A program made the translations under genes and the position numbers. The notes beneath the pieces were generated by a model that saw nothing but the letters and a program-made list of their open reading frames with translations, searched no databases and was not told where the DNA came from. Of a stretch of 64,000 nt of DNA, positions 23,352 through 31,483 are shown one piece after another; positions within the stretch are counted from its first letter, which is position 1, and each line of letters opens with the position of its first letter. The stretch covers positions 1 through 64,000 of the IMG/VR virus record IMGVR_UViG_3300037427_002598. One strand, given 5' to 3'. Source of the DNA: a virus.

Positions 23352-23639
23352 ATGACACTATTTTACCAGACTCATTCGTGGAGTAGTCAACCACAAATTT
23401 CAGAAAAAACCCAAAACCTTTGGAAGCATATTGCTCAAAAGAAAAATTGGCGGATAACCCAATTACCTAATGGTTTTTATCAAACTGAATACCAAGATCC
23501 CGAAGCTCAAGAGTGGATGGATGTAACCCGTAGAGAAACACTTGAAGGTGCTGAAGAAGCTGTAATAGCTTCTGTAAAGCATTACGAGAAAAAAATAGAG
23601 TTCTTAAACGGTCCAAAAGTCGTTAAGACCTTTAAATAA
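23352..23639 (+). CDS. Hypothetical 95-aa protein before groEL
   Basis: A soluble protein with NGFYQTEYQDPEAQEWMDVT and a helical C-terminus (TLEGAEEAVIASVKHYEKKI). No family is recognised. Its leader is rich in A and C (AATTAAAACCAAAACC), the type seen before strongly translated genes in Bacteroidota, and TATATATTTATAAA upstream may be part of a promoter. It lies 27 nt before groEL. Confidence 0.68.
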   Translation: MTLFYQTHSWSSQPQISEKTQNLWKHIAQKKNWRITQLPNGFYQTEYQDPEAQEWMDVTRRETLEGAEEAVIASVKHYEKKIEFLNGPKVVKTFK

Positions 23640-23666
23640 AATAAATCAAATCAAATTTAATCTAAT

Positions 23667-25217
23667 ATGTCAGACTTAATAGTCAAAAATCTTAATTTTG
23701 GGCAAGAAGCCCAAAGTCAAGTATTTAAAGGAATCGATAAACTCACACAAGCTGTTAGCTCTACTTTAGGGGCTAGTGGCAAGTGTGTTTTACTAGAAGA
23801 TGATAAAGGAACTCCTGTTATTACTAAAGATGGTGTTACTGTTGCTAATTCAATTGTTTTATTAGATCCTGTAGAAAATATGGGGGCTACTCTTTTAAAA
23901 GAAGCAGCAAGAAAAACAGTTTCCGAAGCAGGTGATGGCACTACAACAGCAACAATACTTGCTCATGCTATATTAGAAGAAGCTAAAGATATTAATATTA
24001 ATTCAAGAGAATTAAAAGAAGGTATTCAAAGTGCTGTTAAAAAAGTAATTAAATATTTAGAAAAAATAGCTATTCCAGTAAAAGGAGATATGATTGATCA
24101 AATAGCTACAATTTCAACTAATAATGATGCTAAGCTAGGAAAAATTATCGGGGATGCATTTAGATCTGTTGGTGAAACAGGCGTAGTAATGATGGAACAT
24201 TCTTCCTTACCGGAAACAGAAGTTGAATTAGTTGACGGTGTACAATATGAAAAAGGATTGACAAATCCGCATTTTATTACTAATAAAGCAAAAAAGACCG
24301 CAGAACTAGAAAACCCCGCAGTATTACTTATAGAATCTCCAGTAGAAAATATAAGACAAATTCAATCAGTATTAGAGTATGTTATAAAGAATAATACACC
24401 TTTACTTATAATAGCAGATGTAGAAGCTCCTGTTATGGCTACACTTGCTATGAACAAAACAAAGGGTAATATAAAAATAAATATTATAAATGCCCCTACA
24501 TTTGGAGTTAACAAAAGAGAAACTTTAGATGATTTAGCAATGCTTACCGGGGCTACTGTCATAAATGAAGATCTTGGTGATGATATGGATTTAATACAAC
24601 CTGAATTATTAGGTAGTTGTTTAAAATCTATAACTGATGAAAAAGATACGATTTTACAAGTTGAAGAGCAGAGTGAAACGGTTTTAAATACAATAGAAAC
24701 TGTTAAAGAAGAATTAGCCAATAAACCTAATCCAGCTCATTTAATAAGACTTGAGAAAAGATTAGCTAGATTATCAGCAAAAATTGCAATAGTAAAAGTT
24801 GGGGCAAATTCTGATATAGAACTAAAAGAAAAATCGGATAGAATAGAAGATGCTATTTGTGCGACAAAAGCCGCTATAAAAGAAGGAATTGTTCCAGGAG
24901 GTGGAATAGCGTTATTAAACGCGGCAACTAATATAAAAGAAAATAATAAAGCAGAAGAAGTATTAACAAAAGCAATTTTATCACCGTTTACAACTATTTT
25001 AGATAATGCGGGTATTAAAGTTAAACTTCCTACTGAAACAGGAATTGGGATAAATGTAGTAAGCGGTAAAGAAGTAAATATGCAAAAGGCTGGTATTATT
25101 GATCCATTACTGGTTACTAAAAGTGCCCTTATAAACGCCGCTTCAGTAGCTACTACAATATTGTCGACAGATTGTGTAATCAATAATTTAAGAATTGATG
25201 AAAGCAATAGGAAATAA
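23667..25217 (+). CDS. groEL: GroEL-like chaperonin
   Basis: A 516-aa chaperonin with the family's nucleotide-site motifs: TKDGVTVAN (about 53-61), GDGTTTATIL with the catalytic Asp at about 90, and GIVPGGG at about 410, preceded by IEDAICATKAAIKEG, which holds the second essential Asp. The apical region is divergent. It is shorter than E. coli GroEL (548 aa) and lacks the Gly-Gly-Met C-terminal tail. It would fold phage proteins, most plausibly capsid or fibre proteins, in a large ring with the adjacent GroES. groES overlaps its 3' end by 20 nt. Confidence 0.93.
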   Translation: MSDLIVKNLNFGQEAQSQVFKGIDKLTQAVSSTLGASGKCVLLEDDKGTPVITKDGVTVANSIVLLDPVENMGATLLKEAARKTVSEAGDGTTTATILAHAILEEAKDININSRELKEGIQSAVKKVIKYLEKIAIPVKGDMIDQIATISTNNDAKLGKIIGDAFRSVGETGVVMMEHSSLPETEVELVDGVQYEKGLTNPHFITNKAKKTAELENPAVLLIESPVENIRQIQSVLEYVIKNNTPLLIIADVEAPVMATLAMNKTKGNIKINIINAPTFGVNKRETLDDLAMLTGATVINEDLGDDMDLIQPELLGSCLKSITDEKDTILQVEEQSETVLNTIETVKEELANKPNPAHLIRLEKRLARLSAKIAIVKVGANSDIELKEKSDRIEDAICATKAAIKEGIVPGGGIALLNAATNIKENNKAEEVLTKAILSPFTTILDNAGIKVKLPTETGIGINVVSGKEVNMQKAGIIDPLLVTKSALINAASVATTILSTDCVINNLRIDESNRK

Positions 25218-25458
25218 TATTATTATAAAACCTGAAAAAGTATCTACACAAAAAACTAAAGGTGGATTGCTTATAATAGAAAAAGATAGAGAAGATATTA
25301 GATATCAACAAGGAACGATTGTTTCAGTAAGTAATGAAATAAAATTTCTTAAAGAAAAAGACGTAATATTTTACGATAAGCATGCTGGGCATGGAATTGA
25401 ATTTAATAAAGAAAAATTTACTATAATTAAAATACAAGATGTTGTTGTGGTTTTATGA
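25198..25458 (+). CDS. groES: GroES-like co-chaperonin
   Basis: 86 aa from the ATG at 25198 (MKAIGNNIIIKPEKV); a TTG one codon earlier is in frame. The mobile loop that binds GroEL is represented by TQKTKGGLLI, followed by QGTIVSVSNE, LKEKDVIFYDKHAG and a C-terminal IQDVVVVL, in GroES order. It is slightly shorter than E. coli GroES (97 aa). It overlaps groEL by 20 nt and the next gene by 4 nt (ATGA). Having both subunits suggests a chaperonin that does not depend on host GroES. Confidence 0.85.
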   Translation: MKAIGNNIIIKPEKVSTQKTKGGLLIIEKDREDIRYQQGTIVSVSNEIKFLKEKDVIFYDKHAGHGIEFNKEKFTIIKIQDVVVVL

Positions 25459-25907
25459 GAAAATTAAACGCAGCAGATATAAAAAAATTAAATTTATTAA
25501 AACATTATCGATTAATAAGAAAGTGGGCTTGTAGAAATAATAATTTAAATGATGCCGATTTAGAATTACTTATTTATTTTGATTGTATGGAGTTATTTAC
25601 TAAGCAAGACTTTAAAGTCGGTACTTATGCATATAGTTGGGACAACAGACGCTGGAACAAAATGATAAAAAACAACTGGATTGTGGTTTGGAGAAATCGA
25701 AACAGAACAAGTCAAAAGTATAATATCTATAAAGTTTCTTTCAAGTGTAAACAACTAATTGCTAGAATGTACCGAATTATGCTAGGAGAAGAAGATGTTC
25801 CCACAAGTAAAAGAAGAAATTCAATTATGCATGGAAAAACTTATACAGATAAAGTTTTAATAACAGCTATTAAAAATGTTAACAAAGATAAAAATAGATA
25901 TGAATAA
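25455..25907 (+). CDS. Hypothetical basic protein downstream of groES (150 aa)
   Basis: Very basic, Trp- and Arg-rich in the centre (SWDNRRWNKMIKNNWIVVWRNRNRTSQKYN). The alternation of helices with a basic hairpin looks like a winged helix, in the style of MarR-like small phage proteins, but the match is not firm. It is translationally coupled to groES (ATGA) and overlaps the next gene by 8 nt. Possible DNA-binding regulator or DNA-associated structural protein. Confidence 0.65.
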   Translation: MRKLNAADIKKLNLLKHYRLIRKWACRNNNLNDADLELLIYFDCMELFTKQDFKVGTYAYSWDNRRWNKMIKNNWIVVWRNRNRTSQKYNIYKVSFKCKQLIARMYRIMLGEEDVPTSKRRNSIMHGKTYTDKVLITAIKNVNKDKNRYE

Positions 25908-26760
25908 AAGTCCATTAAATCATAACCAACCCAGAGGTAATAATAATCCCAATGCTTTAAACAACGTACGAACTTTAGCTAAAAAAGGAGGTATACATGG
26001 TGCGGCAAGAAGAATTCGAGCTTTACAACAAAGTGGAGGTGATGCTATTAATAATGCAAATGCAATGCAAAATGAGGCTTTAAATAATGTAGAAAACACT
26101 GGTGTAGTTAATCCTATTGATATACAAAAAAATCAAGTAGCTGAAGCAAGTGGTTTAACAGCTTTAACAGAAGGACCGGCAAGTGCAGGGTCATCAATTA
26201 TTCCACAAAAACCAGGCACTTTAGCTGATCAACAATATAATACTATCTTAGGAGGTTTAGGTAGTAATTCAAGTTTTGCAAATAAAAGTCCATTAAAATT
26301 AGCTGAGGTTAATTCTAAAGATTTTAGTGAATATGGAGGTTCTTATAGTCAAGGAGGAGATCAAGGAGTTTTTTCCCCTGATAGTGATAACGATGGTATT
26401 AGTGATGATACAGAAGCTGTTGTAGATACGGCTAATTCTTTATCTCAAAATGCTTATAATATAATATCTAGTGCGCAAAATAATAAAGGAAAAGAAAAAA
26501 CCACTAGAAAACAACGTATTCAATCAAAAATAGATTCAACTGATAATCCTGCTAAGAAAGAAAGAATGAAAGGAAGATTAGAGAGAATTAATATGAGACA
26601 AGAAGGAAGAGCTGCTAGGGGTGAGAAAAAAAATGAACTTAAAGGTAAGTTTGTACAAGGTATACAGGATTTTAAAAATAAACTCTGGGACGTTGAAGTA
26701 AATGATGAAACTGAAGAAATACATCAACGTGATTTAAATAAAAGCTTGGGTAAAATATAA
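25900..26760 (+). CDS. Disordered virion-associated protein with SPL motifs (286 aa)
   Basis: The start is taken at the ATG at 25900 (MNKSPLNHNQPRGNNN); an in-frame ATG at 25876 is inside the previous gene. NKSPLN at the start and NKSPLK at 128-133 are two copies of the motif shared with other small late proteins. SPDSDNDGISDDTE at about 164-177 resembles a calcium-binding DxDxDG loop. The C-terminal third is Lys/Arg-rich (GRLERINMRQEGRAARGEKK). Mostly low complexity. Probably a virion cargo or assembly protein; function unknown. Confidence 0.68.
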   Translation: MNKSPLNHNQPRGNNNPNALNNVRTLAKKGGIHGAARRIRALQQSGGDAINNANAMQNEALNNVENTGVVNPIDIQKNQVAEASGLTALTEGPASAGSSIIPQKPGTLADQQYNTILGGLGSNSSFANKSPLKLAEVNSKDFSEYGGSYSQGGDQGVFSPDSDNDGISDDTEAVVDTANSLSQNAYNIISSAQNNKGKEKTTRKQRIQSKIDSTDNPAKKERMKGRLERINMRQEGRAARGEKKNELKGKFVQGIQDFKNKLWDVEVNDETEEIHQRDLNKSLGKI

Positions 26761-26777
26761 TATTAAAGAACAATAAC

Positions 26778-27020
26778 ATGAAAAGTAATTCACCATTTTT
26801 AAAAAAGACTATTTCAGAAATAAGGGAAGAACCAGGTATGTCAAATGCTGGTAAATATCCTAATGTAAAAAAATCAGATTTTTGTGGTCCTAAAGGAACA
26901 TATCCTGTTAATACAGTAGAAAGAGCAAAATCAGCACTTAAATTAGCTCATAATGCTAAAAATCCTGGAAAAGTTAAAGCTTGTGTATACAGAAAGTATC
27001 CAGAGCTAAAAGATGACTAA
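26778..27020 (+). CDS. Small protein with SPF motif, DUF6582-like
   Basis: 80 aa. MKSNSPFLKK carries the shared SP(L/F) motif. The remainder, DFCGPKGTYPVNTVERAKSA then NPGKVKACVYRKYPEL, matches in layout the short phage domain 'yPi(n/d)(t)...A..AL......p.....V...V.rkyP' that I associate with DUF6582. Two Cys residues frame it. Function unknown. Confidence 0.68.
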   Translation: MKSNSPFLKKTISEIREEPGMSNAGKYPNVKKSDFCGPKGTYPVNTVERAKSALKLAHNAKNPGKVKACVYRKYPELKDD

Positions 27021-27088
27021 TGAGTAGTTATCTAATTGCTGGTATAATTATATTTTTATTTATAATTATATTAGAGAATGCACTATAA
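27020..27088 (+). CDS. Possible 22-aa membrane peptide
   Basis: ATG at 27020 overlaps the preceding TAA (TAATG) and encodes MSSYLIAGIIIFLFIIILEN then AL. It is almost entirely one hydrophobic helix. Coupling to the previous gene supports it; size makes it uncertain. Confidence 0.4.
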   Translation: MSSYLIAGIIIFLFIIILENAL

Positions 27089-27105
27089 CAATAAAAAAAA
27101 TCATC

Positions 27106-27330
27106 ATGCACGAAGATAAAGCATATAATAAAGCAAGTAAACAAAAAAAAGTTGGTATTGTTGGAGAATCTCATATATGGGATGGTCCTTTAAACCAAGT
27201 AGGAAGAATCCATCAAGTTGGATCTAGTTCAGGTATAAAAGGTATGCAAGTATCTAAATACCCAAACTCTAAAGTGGATATGCAAGTAAAATATCCAATT
27301 ACCGCTATTGCGCAAGGTAAAAAAATATAA
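27106..27330 (+). CDS. Small basic late protein (74 aa)
   Basis: MHEDKAYNKASKQKKVGIVG, then a segment with WDGPLNQVGRIHQVG, a possible variant of the SPL motif, and repeated VSKYPNSK/VKYPITA. No family is recognised. Member of the small-protein cluster between groES and the holin. Confidence 0.6.
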   Translation: MHEDKAYNKASKQKKVGIVGESHIWDGPLNQVGRIHQVGSSSGIKGMQVSKYPNSKVDMQVKYPITAIAQGKKI

Positions 27331-27361
27331 AAACAAGTAATAAATCATTATAAGTATTAAT

Positions 27362-27688
27362 ATGGAAAAAGGACATTTTGGAGAATATTCTGGCAACGCT
27401 AGACATTCTCGTACACCAGTAACTAAACATAATGTACATGCTGCAGAACGAGATGATGCTGCACATATAGATTATCTTAAAAGAGATGTTCTTTGGGATG
27501 ATAAGCATGGACATAGTGATATCGATATGACAGCTGATGAAAAACATATATCTAAATTAGCTGGAGATATGAAATACGACAAAAAACATCATTCACCTTT
27601 ACATAAGGAAGGAGACTGGAGAAAAGACCTTAAGAAAAAACAAGTAGGGACAAATCCTGATGGTACAAAATATAAAATTAAGGACTAA
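27362..27688 (+). CDS. His/Lys-rich protein with SPLH motif (108 aa)
   Basis: Rich in His, Asp and Lys (HNVHAAERDDAAHIDYLKRD; DDKHGHSDIDMTADEKH), ending in KKHHSPLHKEGDWRKDLKKK. SPLHKEG closely matches SPLHDKG in the 126-aa protein at 28621. The His/Asp clusters could bind metal. Otherwise unrecognised, probably disordered. Confidence 0.62.
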   Translation: MEKGHFGEYSGNARHSRTPVTKHNVHAAERDDAAHIDYLKRDVLWDDKHGHSDIDMTADEKHISKLAGDMKYDKKHHSPLHKEGDWRKDLKKKQVGTNPDGTKYKIKD

Positions 27689-27759
27689 TAAAACAGAATA
27701 GAACTGTATAAATCTAACCAAAACAAAACCAATAACAACAACAAAAACAATAACAAAAA

Positions 27760-28110
27760 ATGGCAAAATTTATAAAATTTAACATTACTGCAACTGATGT
27801 TGCAAATGCACCTAAATCTGTACTTATCCCTTTGGATGATATTACAGGAGTAGTTGTACAAGCTAATAATGTATTAGACATTCACTGTGTTGGAGCTCAC
27901 GCGGCTACTCAATTATGGAAATGTACTCCTACAACTGATCAAGGAGGTTCTGCTGCACCAACTATTACTGACGGAGATTCAGTTTATGATGCACTTATAT
28001 CAGCTATGACAGCTAACCCAGGTGGTGTTGCTTCAAGTGTAATTTTAGGAAAAGATCAAGCAGCTACTCCAGTTCAAATGTATTGGAGATCTGTAGCATT
28101 TACTGCATAA
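27760..28110 (+). CDS. Probable small structural protein (116 aa)
   Basis: A compact beta-type protein (FIKFNITATDVANAPKSVLI; ITGVVVQANNVLDIHCVG). Its 5' leader (27700-27759) is a long A/C-rich unstructured tract, as expected for a highly translated gene in this host group, so it is probably abundant in the virion. It may be a decoration or minor head protein. No family is recognised. Confidence 0.6.
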   Translation: MAKFIKFNITATDVANAPKSVLIPLDDITGVVVQANNVLDIHCVGAHAATQLWKCTPTTDQGGSAAPTITDGDSVYDALISAMTANPGGVASSVILGKDQAATPVQMYWRSVAFTA

Positions 28111-28120
28111 TAATTAGTTG

Positions 28121-28282
28121 ATGAAATCACGAGGATTAGGCGATTCTATTGAAAAGTTTACTACTAAAACAGGTATTAAGACCATCGTGGATTCGGTCTC
28201 CGAAGGTCTTAATATTCCTTGTGGATGTCAACAAAGAAAAGATGCACTAAATAAAATGTTTCCATATTCAACAAAAAAATAA
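28121..28282 (+). CDS. 53-aa protein with CGC motif
   Basis: ATG at 28121: MKSRGLGDSIEKFTTKTGIK, then SVSEGLNIPCGCQQRKDALN and KMFPY. The CGCxxRKxxLNxxFPY ending is a recurrent small phage protein signature that I know from tailed phages; its role is unknown. The paired Cys could bind metal. TAATG overlap with the next gene. Confidence 0.68.
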   Translation: MKSRGLGDSIEKFTTKTGIKTIVDSVSEGLNIPCGCQQRKDALNKMFPYSTKK

Positions 28283-28608
28283 TGGCTTTTAAACTAAATA
28301 CTCCTCCTTACGTAGCAACAGCTCCAGTTCATGAGATTGATATGGAAGATGGTGTACTTGGTAAAGCTGATAAAAATGGAAACATATTAATTAATAATAA
28401 AATAACAGATTCTAAACAAAGACAAGAAGTTATTAATCATGAACAAGTTCATATTAATGATATTCAATCTGGTCTTTTATATTATGATGATGAAAACGTA
28501 TATAGTCGTAAATCAGTAAATGATAAATGGCAAATTCATTCTCGAGCTAATATGAAAGAAGGTAGTAAGTCTTTGAGTTGGGAGAAAAAAGCACATAAAC
28601 ATTCATAA
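28282..28608 (+). CDS. Putative zinc metalloprotein with HEQVH motif (108 aa)
   Basis: Residues 51-60, INHEQVHIND, contain HExxHxxD (H53, E54, H57, D60), the signature of a zinc-binding metallopeptidase active site, in a helix after a beta-hairpin (GNILINNKITD). The protein is small for a protease but the motif placement is typical of minimal phage zincins. It could process virion proteins or act on the host envelope. The first residues, LNTPPY, vaguely recall the SP(L/F) motif. Confidence 0.6.
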   Translation: MAFKLNTPPYVATAPVHEIDMEDGVLGKADKNGNILINNKITDSKQRQEVINHEQVHINDIQSGLLYYDDENVYSRKSVNDKWQIHSRANMKEGSKSLSWEKKAHKHS

Positions 28609-28620
28609 AAAACAAATAAA

Positions 28621-29001
28621 ATGGGAAAAGGTAAAAAAATGGCTGGTGGTTCATTCATGAGTAAACATGCTAAAAATCTATTGAACTATATGCCTATTGA
28701 TGACAGAGCTGGTTCAGGTTCAGATTCAGATTTAAATTATAATGGTAGTCCGTTACATGATAAAGGGCATGGGGGCGCAGAAGGTCATACACACTCTACT
28801 ATGTCAAATGTAAAAAATTATATTCAAAATAGTTCATTTAATAATTTTAGAATAAAAGGTGGAGGAGACTTACAAAGTCAAAGACGCCCTGCAAACACAA
28901 AACCTTTTGGAGAAAGTCGACAACAAAAATTCAACAGAGAAGAAACGCGAAAAAAGAATTTAGCTCGTAAAGCTGAAATAAATGCTTTAAAAAAAGGATA
29001 A
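28621..29001 (+). CDS. Basic protein with SPLH motif (126 aa)
   Basis: A Lys/Gly/Ser-rich N-terminus (MGKGKKMAGGSFMSKHAKNL), an acidic section, then NYNGSPLHDKGHGGAEGHTH at 39-58. The C-terminal part is strongly basic (QQKFNREETRKKNLARKAE). Low complexity and probably disordered. It shares SPLH(D/K)(K/E)G with the 27362 protein. Function unknown; lies just before the holin. Confidence 0.6.
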   Translation: MGKGKKMAGGSFMSKHAKNLLNYMPIDDRAGSGSDSDLNYNGSPLHDKGHGGAEGHTHSTMSNVKNYIQNSSFNNFRIKGGGDLQSQRRPANTKPFGESRQQKFNREETRKKNLARKAEINALKKG

Positions 29002-29007
29002 AAATAA

Positions 29008-29427
29008 ATGAGTAAAAAAAAAGCCTTTAAAGATACAGGTGTAGGTAAATTTCTTATTGAAAAAGCACCTAATATCTTAGGTATTGTTGGAGATGCAATA
29101 TTACCAGGTAACGTTATTTCAGAATTAATAACAGGTAATAAAGATTTATCTACTGAAGATAAAGAAGTTGCTTTACAAAAACTAACAATAGAAAGGGCTG
29201 AAATTGATGGAACAACAAGGCGGTGGGTCGCGGATGCTCGTTCAGGGGCGTGGCTTGCTGCTAATGTTCGTCCATTAACTTTAATATTTTTAACAATTAG
29301 TTACGTAGTAGGATGGTATTTACACTATCCACTTGACTCTATAACTGGACTTCTTTCTATAGTAATAGGAGGTTATTTTGGTTCTCGTGGAGTTGAAAAA
29401 GTATTCGGAAACAATAAACATAAATAA
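29008..29427 (+). CDS. Holin (3TM superfamily III type)
   Basis: 139 aa. The signature TTRRWVADARSGAWLAANVRP at about 74-94 leads directly into two hydrophobic segments (about 95-106 and 110-130), as in phage holins of the Holin_3TMs family, which carry the conserved 'W..D..S.SWL..N.RP' region. N-terminal KAPNILGIVGDAILPGN may form another membrane-associated helix. It would permeabilise the inner membrane to release the endolysin. The M15 endolysin gene is over 31 kb downstream, not adjacent. Confidence 0.78.
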   Translation: MSKKKAFKDTGVGKFLIEKAPNILGIVGDAILPGNVISELITGNKDLSTEDKEVALQKLTIERAEIDGTTRRWVADARSGAWLAANVRPLTLIFLTISYVVGWYLHYPLDSITGLLSIVIGGYFGSRGVEKVFGNNKHK

Positions 29428-29433
29428 ATAAAA

Positions 29434-30144
29434 ATGGGATTTTATCAAAAAAATTTAAGCGATGGGTCTACTCATGCTGTAGCAATTGAAACGGTTGCTA
29501 CATTAAGGGCTCCTGGAGCTTCAGCAGATGGTATACCTGTAGGGCAATTTACAGATACTACTGCAAATATAGCTGCAACCGCTCAAGTTGTTACGGCATA
29601 TGCTTCTGGAGGTACTTTTTTAGGTTCAGCTGCTAATGTTCAAAATAAACAATGGGGTGCATATTATACTATTGAAGCAGATGGTACAGGAGCTATAACA
29701 AAAGTAAGAGTTGTACAAACACGACCTGATGGATTAAATCAAGGAGCTGCACCAGGTGCACCTGCTAATCCAGGAGCTGGTCCAAATATGGCGGTTGCTA
29801 CACAAACAATTATTTTTAGCGCATCAGATTTAAATACAGCTTTTGGCCAAACTAATATAACAGGTACATTAGAAATAGCTTTAGCTGGTACTGATCTTCA
29901 AGCACCAACAACCGGTGCTGATGCTGGTACAAACGCAATATATGAAGCAGACCCGGGTTATAGTGGTTTTGGATTATATGTAGGCGGTACAGGTGATATT
30001 AAATTAGAATTTGCTGCTGCTCCACCAAATCAAACAGTAACAATACAAAGTATTCCAGCAGGAACTACTTTAAATATGCTAGTAAGAAAAGTATACACAA
30101 ATGATGGTACTACAACTGCATCAGAAATGGTTGCATTATATTAA
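29434..30144 (+). CDS. Virion surface/spike-base-like protein (236 aa)
   Basis: Ala/Gly/Thr-rich beta protein. The C-terminus, VTIQSIPAGTTLNMLVRKVY, then TTTASEMVALY, matches the recurrent phage ending '...vPaGt.LpvrV.rVyatgTTAtdivaLY' of small spike-base or decoration proteins. The N-terminal part is unrecognised. Probably a virion component; its position before the packaging genes does not identify the site. Confidence 0.65.
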   Translation: MGFYQKNLSDGSTHAVAIETVATLRAPGASADGIPVGQFTDTTANIAATAQVVTAYASGGTFLGSAANVQNKQWGAYYTIEADGTGAITKVRVVQTRPDGLNQGAAPGAPANPGAGPNMAVATQTIIFSASDLNTAFGQTNITGTLEIALAGTDLQAPTTGADAGTNAIYEADPGYSGFGLYVGGTGDIKLEFAAAPPNQTVTIQSIPAGTTLNMLVRKVYTNDGTTTASEMVALY

Positions 30145-30171
30145 TAATTAAATTAAATTAAATTAACTCTA

Positions 30172-30441
30172 ATGAAAAAAGAAGAAAAAGAATTAAAAGT
30201 TACAGAAGAACAACTATCAAAAATTAAACAATCACAAGAAGATATTGCTACATTATTAAGAGATGTAGGGTTTTTAGAAACACAAAAACACGCTATATTA
30301 CATAAATATGCAGGTGTAGTACAGGATTCAGAAAACTACAAAGCAGAATTAGAAAAAGAATATGGTGCAATAAATGTTAATCTTGAAGATGGTAGTTATA
30401 CTATAATAAAGACTGAAGATAAAGATAAAGATAGTGAGTAA
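30172..30441 (+). CDS. Coiled-coil protein (89 aa)
   Basis: Highly charged helix from residue 1 to about 70 (KELKVTEEQLSKIKQSQEDI), with a Gly-Ser-Tyr C-terminal strand. No family is recognised. Possibly an assembly factor. Ends inside the start region of the next gene (8-nt overlap). Confidence 0.62.
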   Translation: MKKEEKELKVTEEQLSKIKQSQEDIATLLRDVGFLETQKHAILHKYAGVVQDSENYKAELEKEYGAINVNLEDGSYTIIKTEDKDKDSE

Positions 30442-30661
30442 CATTATAAGAAAAATCAGTGTTGGACCTGATTATAAAAATGATGCTATGCACTATGCCG
30501 TAGGGCAACAAGTGTATGGTGGTCATACTATTTCTCATATTTTAAATAATGAAGAAGAACAATCTTATAATATTTTTATTAAAAAAGATAATGAAGTTTT
30601 GCCTTGGAAAAAATTTAATTCTAATATGGCTATTTCAGTAGAATATGATTTAGAATATTAA
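30434..30661 (+). CDS. Hypothetical 75-aa protein (GTG start)
   Basis: Starts with GTG at 30434 overlapping the preceding stop by 8 nt; no ATG is available before residue 17. Residues 25-75 look like two beta hairpins (YGGHTISHILNNEEEQSYNI). No family is recognised. TAATG overlap with the next gene. Confidence 0.6.
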   Translation: MSNIIRKISVGPDYKNDAMHYAVGQQVYGGHTISHILNNEEEQSYNIFIKKDNEVLPWKKFNSNMAISVEYDLEY

Positions 30662-31266
30662 TGAATAGTATTTATCAATTTATTATAAAACCTATTGGTG
30701 AAAGATATAAAAATAAAATAAACATAGAAGGAAAAGAACTTTTAGTAAATACTAGTATATCTAATCATAAATTTATAAATAGAGAAGCTGAAGTAATAAG
30801 TATTCCACTTAATTATAAAGGTAATATAATAAAAGGAGATAAAGTTATAGTTCATCATAATTTATTTAGAAGATATTATAATGTAAAAGGTAAATCAGTA
30901 AATAGTAGTAAGTATTTTAAAGATGAATTATATTTTGCTATACCTTCTCAAATATATTTATATAATAAAAATAATGAATGGTGCACACATGAAAATTTTT
31001 GTTTTGTTAAACCAATTATAAAAAATAGTAAGTTTAAGAAAGAAAAATTACAAAAGCATAAAGGAATACTAAAATTTGGTAATAATACCTTAGAGGCACT
31101 TCAAATTACTCCTGGGGATGTAGTAGGGTTTAAACCCAATAGAGAGTTTGAGTTTATTATAAATAATGAACTTTTATATTGTATGGAATCTAATGATATT
31201 GTAATTAAATATGAACACGAAACAAACCAAGAAGAGTATAATCCAAGCTGGGCAAAAAGCTGTTGA
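30661..31266 (+). CDS. Hypothetical beta-rich protein (201 aa)
   Basis: A GroES- or OB-like distribution of strands: KPIGERYKNKINIEGKELLV at the N-terminus, KGDKVIVHHNLFRRYY, and IVIKYEHETNQEEYN at the end. The first two segments recall the co-chaperonin fold (start 'K.I', 'GDkViv'). This is only a resemblance. It overlaps the small terminase candidate by 56 nt. Confidence 0.55.
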   Translation: MNSIYQFIIKPIGERYKNKINIEGKELLVNTSISNHKFINREAEVISIPLNYKGNIIKGDKVIVHHNLFRRYYNVKGKSVNSSKYFKDELYFAIPSQIYLYNKNNEWCTHENFCFVKPIIKNSKFKKEKLQKHKGILKFGNNTLEALQITPGDVVGFKPNREFEFIINNELLYCMESNDIVIKYEHETNQEEYNPSWAKSC

Positions 31267-31483
31267 AGAATTAATTAAAGTAGCTAAAGAAAAAATAGTT
31301 GATTCAGAAGATGATGTTTCAGCTGATAGATTAAAAAATGCTGCAGCTACAAAAAAATTAGCTATTTTTGATGCTTTTGAGATTTTAACACGTATAGAAG
31401 AGGAAGAAAATATGTTAAAAGAAATAAAAGATGAAAACCGCGGAAATAATTTTAAAGGTTTTGCAGAAGGTAGATCAAAATGA
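31211..31483 (+). CDS. Candidate small terminase subunit (90 aa)
   Basis: A helical acidic protein directly upstream of the large terminase, ending in an ATGA overlap with it. SADRLKNAAATKKLAIFDAF is the core. The position and length fit a small terminase or packaging accessory that recognises DNA, but no helix-turn-helix is evident, so the assignment is contextual. The start overlaps the previous gene by 56 nt and no later ATG suits. Confidence 0.5.
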   Translation: MNTKQTKKSIIQAGQKAVEELIKVAKEKIVDSEDDVSADRLKNAAATKKLAIFDAFEILTRIEEEENMLKEIKDENRGNNFKGFAEGRSK

